DNA from: Adineta vaga
Taxonomy: Eukaryota > Rotifera
Assembly: GCA_021613535.1 (NCBI GenBank)
Contig: CP075492.1
Coordinates: 10,788,001 to 10,852,000 of the forward strand
Direction: 5' to 3'
DNA length: 64,000 nt
Shown here: positions 59,942-64,000 of the stretch, in pieces
Layout: the number at the start of each line of letters is the position of its first letter
Numbering within the stretch: the stretch's first letter is position 1
The notes under the pieces: generated by a model
Database searches by the model: none
Told to the model about the DNA's origin: nothing
What the model saw: only the letters and a program-made list of their open reading frames with translations
Made by a program: the position numbers and the translations under genes

Positions 59942-62900
59942 ATGATGACAACTTTAGAAAGTATGCGAAGAAATTTGTGATTTTATTGATTTCTTTTTTT
60001 TCCTCATATAATTAGATCTTCAGGATGGTAATCTTTCATCATCTGTCTTTGATAGTCCATGTCCTAGTGTTGCATCAGTAAGTTTTCGTATTTAAATGAA
60101 ACTTAATTCATTGTTTATCTTCTAGGATAAGCAAGATGTTGTAATCGTGGTTGATGAGGATGAAAGTGATATTGAAATTGATGAAGAATCAACTATTCAT
60201 ATAAATGAAAAATATCAACAATGTGCTGCAAAATATCTAATCAATAAACTTGATCTACATGCTGAAATTATCATTGTGAAGCCAAATTTACCAGTTCGAG
60301 TTTGTCGAACAGCAATACCATATACAAATCTTCGCGATGTTCAAATCATAACTGTAAATTAAACGACAATCTTTCTGATACCAAACAAGCTCATTTGTTT
60401 TTAGATTGATAATCCTCAAACTTCGAAACCAGAACATGTAACTAAGAGACAAATTTATATGAATGAACCATGTTCATCGACAACTATTCCTATTCGATCG
60501 CGTGTATTTCATCGTGCAACATCACTACTCGGTTTTGTATTAGAACTTCCATGTATAACGACAAACAATAATCGTTATCTCGTTTTATATGATGATTTTA
60601 CTGCATGTTATCATTCTTATGGTGAACTTCATCTTTGTTTATGTCAAGATTTTCGTCGACATCTATTAAATATTGATTATAAAGATTTACGCGATTATTA
60701 TCAACAAGCTTTCAAAAATTTAAACAAATCTATGCAAATAACGTATTCATTAGACAGTATTATTCGTGTAAAGAAATTCGGTGCTCAATATCATAATGTT
60801 CGTGTTATTGAGGTTGATTATTCGTTGCTTAAAACTTGTTTTTTCGAACGAAAATCTAAGAAAGAAATATGGATTTATTGTAATTCATCGATTATTGAAC
60901 GGACTCAACCAATCATTGAACTACCAATAGTAACAGTTTCTGAAAATCCTCCAACACCAACAGACGAAACTATTGAACCATGTGCAGATTTACCACGATT
61001 ACGTAAACGACAAAATGATGATAATAATAACAATAGCAACAAAAAAGGTATAGTCATCATAAATGGAAATTTACGATCTAGAAGTTGCCGCTTGATTAGA
61101 ATACGAAAATTAAAGATCAGTGATCTTTTGATACATTTCTCAATAACTTGTGAAAATAGACACATACTTGTATTCGAAATATAGTTTTATATTTATCTAT
61201 CTTACAGTCGAGGAGTATTATGTGAAATATAAACAGGTAAGACATGATGCTTTCATATGTTGTTATCACTAGCATGTTTAGTGTACAACAACAAAAAAAT
61301 CGACAAGGTTTTATAAGAGAATCTTAATTGCATAGCATTTCCGCAACATTTCCTTCAAGATAATGCTTTATGAAATTTTCATCTACAAAAAATTGTCTTT
61401 TATTCTATGCGAATTGTTTTAGATAGGAAAAAACTTCGTGATCGCTCGAATACAAAACAACCAATTTTATCTTCGAATGACGATTTATCATCAGCAACAC
61501 GTCATAATATTGTAACAGCTTATTATACAAATGTTCTTTTTCCAAAATTTCGTGTACTGAATACTCTACCTTCAACAGTACATAAATGTGGTCGACGATG
61601 TGTAATCTCAGCTGAAGAAACATTCTGTCCTAGTAAAATTCGAACGAATCCATTTTTACTTCCATTTGACTGTCGATGGTCAATTGTTGATAGTAAACCT
61701 CGTGGTTATCGAACACCATGTTGTCGTACACTTTATTCTCTAGATGATATTGAACAATATCTCTATCGAACACAATCGAAATTATCGATAAAATATTTCG
61801 TCGATGGTGTTTTAACTCGTTTTAAACCACCCATTGATGATTATGAAAAAAAATCTATTCTACTTGAAGATTTATCTAATGGTCAAGAAAATGTTCAAGT
61901 CTCTGTATATAATGATATTGATAATAATAAACCAGATAAATTTGTTTATATTACGAAAATTCGACCAATTGATAATCGTATTGCTGCAGCATATAATGAT
62001 ACAAATATGACATCATGTTGTGATTGTACTGATAAGTAAGTAGATTAAACTGATAATCATGAAGTTAATATTAGATCGATTCTAAAATTTGATCTGTTTT
62101 AGTTGTAATGATCGAATGAAATGTGCTTGCTTTCGTAAAACATTAAGTCAAGCTCAAGTAAATCATGATTCATTAGTAATGGAAAAAGAAAAAAATCGTT
62201 ATACACAATCATACATGTTAAAAACAACAGGTTATCAACGAAAACGTTTGTTAAATCCAATATCAAGTGGTATCTATGAATGTAATTCGAAATGTGCATG
62301 TCATCGTGAACATTGTTCAAATCGTCTTGCTCAACAAGGTCTGTTTGTACATTTACAATTGTTTAAAGATAAATCGAAAGGTTGGGGTTTACGTACATTA
62401 CATGATTTACCTCGTGGAACATTTATTTGTCAATATATTGGAGAATTATTAACATCAGATCAAGGACATGAACGTGCACAAACGATGGATGATAAATATC
62501 AAACAAGTCTAGATTTAGTTAGACAAGTTCGATATGAAATCAGTGATGAAGATATGGATGCTGATGATGACGACGATGAACCGTATGTAGTTGATGGAAG
62601 TTTGTATAGCAATTTAGGCAAATATTTTAATCATTCATGTGATCCAAATATGTTTATTCAAAATATCTTTATTGAATCCCATGATCTTCATTTTCCAAAT
62701 CTTGCTCTATTTACACGAACACATGTCAAAGCTGGTCAAGGTAATCGACACTTTCTATTTCACTTCCTTTTCTATTGACAAAAAAAATCTCATTAAAAAT
62801 TCTTAATAGAGTCGTGCTTCTATGACCTTAGTCAAGTATTTGATTACGACAGAACGATATTATTCGATATTTATAACATCATATAGAAATATTTTATTTT

Positions 62901-63218
62901 CAGTAGTGATTGATGCTTTTTCTATTAGATTTCGTAACACTATCACTCATGTTAGGCAATCAAGTTAATCTGTACAGACATAAAAAAATATTGACATTAT
63001 ACACGTATTTCATGTAAATATCTTCTTCTTCTTCTTCTCTTTCCTTCGATTATTAGATAATAGTAGAAAATAAGTTTGTTAATTACTATAACTTGAATAA
63101 TGACAAAATATATGATTAATATTTAGAATTGACTTGGCATTACAATTGTGAATTATTACCCGATCGTGAAGTAAAATGTTTCTGTGGATCGAAAAATTGT
63201 CGTGGTCGATTGTTGTAA
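59942..63218 (+). CDS. SETDB1: SETDB1/Eggless-like histone H3K9 methyltransferase
   Basis: Seven exons join to 764 residues: 59942-59960, 60016-60077, 60126-60353, 60405-61047, 61423-62035, 62103-62740, 63127-63218. Tudor-type segments (about 150-290) include RYLVLYDDFTACYHSYGELH. An MBD (about 370-450) includes LLPFDCRWSIVDSKPRGYRT. The pre-SET is cysteine-rich (CCDCTDNCNDRMKCACF; ECNSKCACHREHCSNR). The SET domain has KGWGLRTLHDLPRGTFICQY, YFNHSCDPN (698-704) and ELTWHYN; post-SET is CFCGSKNCRGRLL. SETDB1 silences transposons and genes through H3K9 methylation. It is much shorter than human (1291), mainly because the insert splitting the SET domain is brief (about 70 residues). His739 stands where Asp is usual next to catalytic Tyr740. 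Introns 4 (375 nt) and 6 (386 nt) are long. The exon 4-5 join is the least certain. Confidence 0.9.
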
Positions 63219-64000
63219 CATGAACTTTCTTTGGTCAGATTTCGGAATCTATTAACATATATTGCTGTTTCATAGCATATTTTGTTTTTCTATGTATGAT
63301 TGTTTTTTTGTTTCACTTGTTCTGAATTTAACTATGTATTTTTGATATAAATTCTTTCATATGATCTCTTTTGTTTTAATGATTAGCAGATTTGTCAGAT
63401 CAATGCGTTGATTATATTTTTGAGAAGAAGAAGAAGACGATAAAGAGAAAATGATGATTTCTGTTGATGTCAATGGCCTTCGCGTGTAGAATATATATTC
63501 AGTCGATGAACATTGAGTAAATTGAGCGCATAGAGAAGAACGAGAAAAGTAATCGATGTTACTTCTTAATGGCAGCTTTATTATTTCTTTTTCTTCTTCT
63601 CCTGAAGATGATGATGATGATGATGTAATTTGTGCGAGATTGATTCTTCACATACAACGATTTCATCGATGTCCTACTGCTTCATCAAATTTCACTTGTA
63701 TGTAAATTGTACTTGTCGTCAGGAAGATTATTTGCACGAGAAGAGGAAAATTAGAAGCATTACTATTTTCTCTTCTGACTAAAATAGAAGATAAGAAAGT
63801 AGTGCTGAAAAGATGTTAAGAAATAGAAACTTATATTGTTGGTCAGTTTGCTTTGAGAAAGATAAGCTGTTTTCTGTTAATTAGCATAAAGCATCTGGAG
63901 CTTTCTATTTCTGATTATATGATCACTGTTCGTCTTCTTTCTTTCTTTCTTATCTTGTGGAGAGAGAGAAAAAGAAAAGGTCAATCAGTTTTTGAATCTC
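63219..64000. other. SETDB1 3' flank
   Basis: AT-rich sequence with short GAAGAAGAAG and GATGATGATG runs. No coding exon recognised before the window ends. Confidence 0.55.

Overview
The window looks like nuclear DNA of a bdelloid rotifer (Adineta/Rotaria type). Genes are compact, AT-rich and metazoan, most introns are about 45-60 nt with GT-AG ends, and animal regulators (PBX, LIM-homeodomain, CDK8, CRK, septin, SETDB1) sit beside features typical of bdelloids: a kinesin-light-chain-type TPR protein and a bacterial mechanosensitive channel gene present as an intron-bearing tandem pair. No rRNA, credible tRNA, CRISPR array or intact transposon was found. The species assignment is inference. 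I joined exons by hand from reading frame, splice sites and family conservation.

Layout. 1-225: start of a HEATR5-like endosomal trafficking gene (-), cut by the window edge. 1.4-4.7 kb: a 15-exon TRPV channel (-). 5.2-7.9 kb: a serine-rich coiled-coil protein (-). 11.2-12.1 kb: IRAK1BP1/SIMPL (-), divergent from a small basic membrane protein (+). 13.3-16.8 kb: SLC33A1 acetyl-CoA transporter (-) and ZCRB1, a U11/U12 snRNP protein (+), sharing a 239-bp divergent promoter. 17.5-21.2 kb: a 20-exon ionotropic glutamate receptor (+). 21.6-25.3 kb: an oversized Lhx1/5-like LIM-homeodomain gene (-), divergent from a septin (+, 25.7-27.7 kb). 28.6-29.5 kb: a CRK-like SH2-SH3 adaptor (-). 30.8-31.9 kb: a helical protein of unknown family with an apparent frameshift (-). 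32.0-33.6 kb: TTC4/Cns1 co-chaperone (-), which carries a U12-type intron. 34.0-37.5 kb: an hnRNP H/F-like RNA-binding protein (-) divergent from PBX (+). 38.0-39.1 kb: TPR protein (-). 39.4-41.0 kb: two mscL genes (-). 42.0-44.1 kb: CDK8 (-). 45.4-46.5 kb: SAMD1-like WH-SAM protein (-), followed by 3.5 kb of simple repeats. 50.0-51.1 kb: single-pass membrane protein (-). 53.6-54.7 kb: secretory-pathway 2-Cys peroxiredoxin (+). 55.1-59 kb: four small genes, one LHFPL-like tetraspan. 59.9-63.2 kb: SETDB1-like H3K9 methyltransferase (+).

The genes do not form one pathway; this is ordinary eukaryotic gene order with several close divergent pairs. Two themes recur. First, bacterial mscL has been domesticated: both copies have the same phase-2 intron and a cysteine-rich N-terminal extension absent from bacterial MscL. 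Second, the minor spliceosome appears active here: ZCRB1 is intact, and TTC4 has an intron with textbook U12 5' and branch-point signals but an AC rather than AG end. Several genes also have a 3' splice site at or just before the ATG with no evident upstream exon, as expected for spliced-leader trans-splicing.
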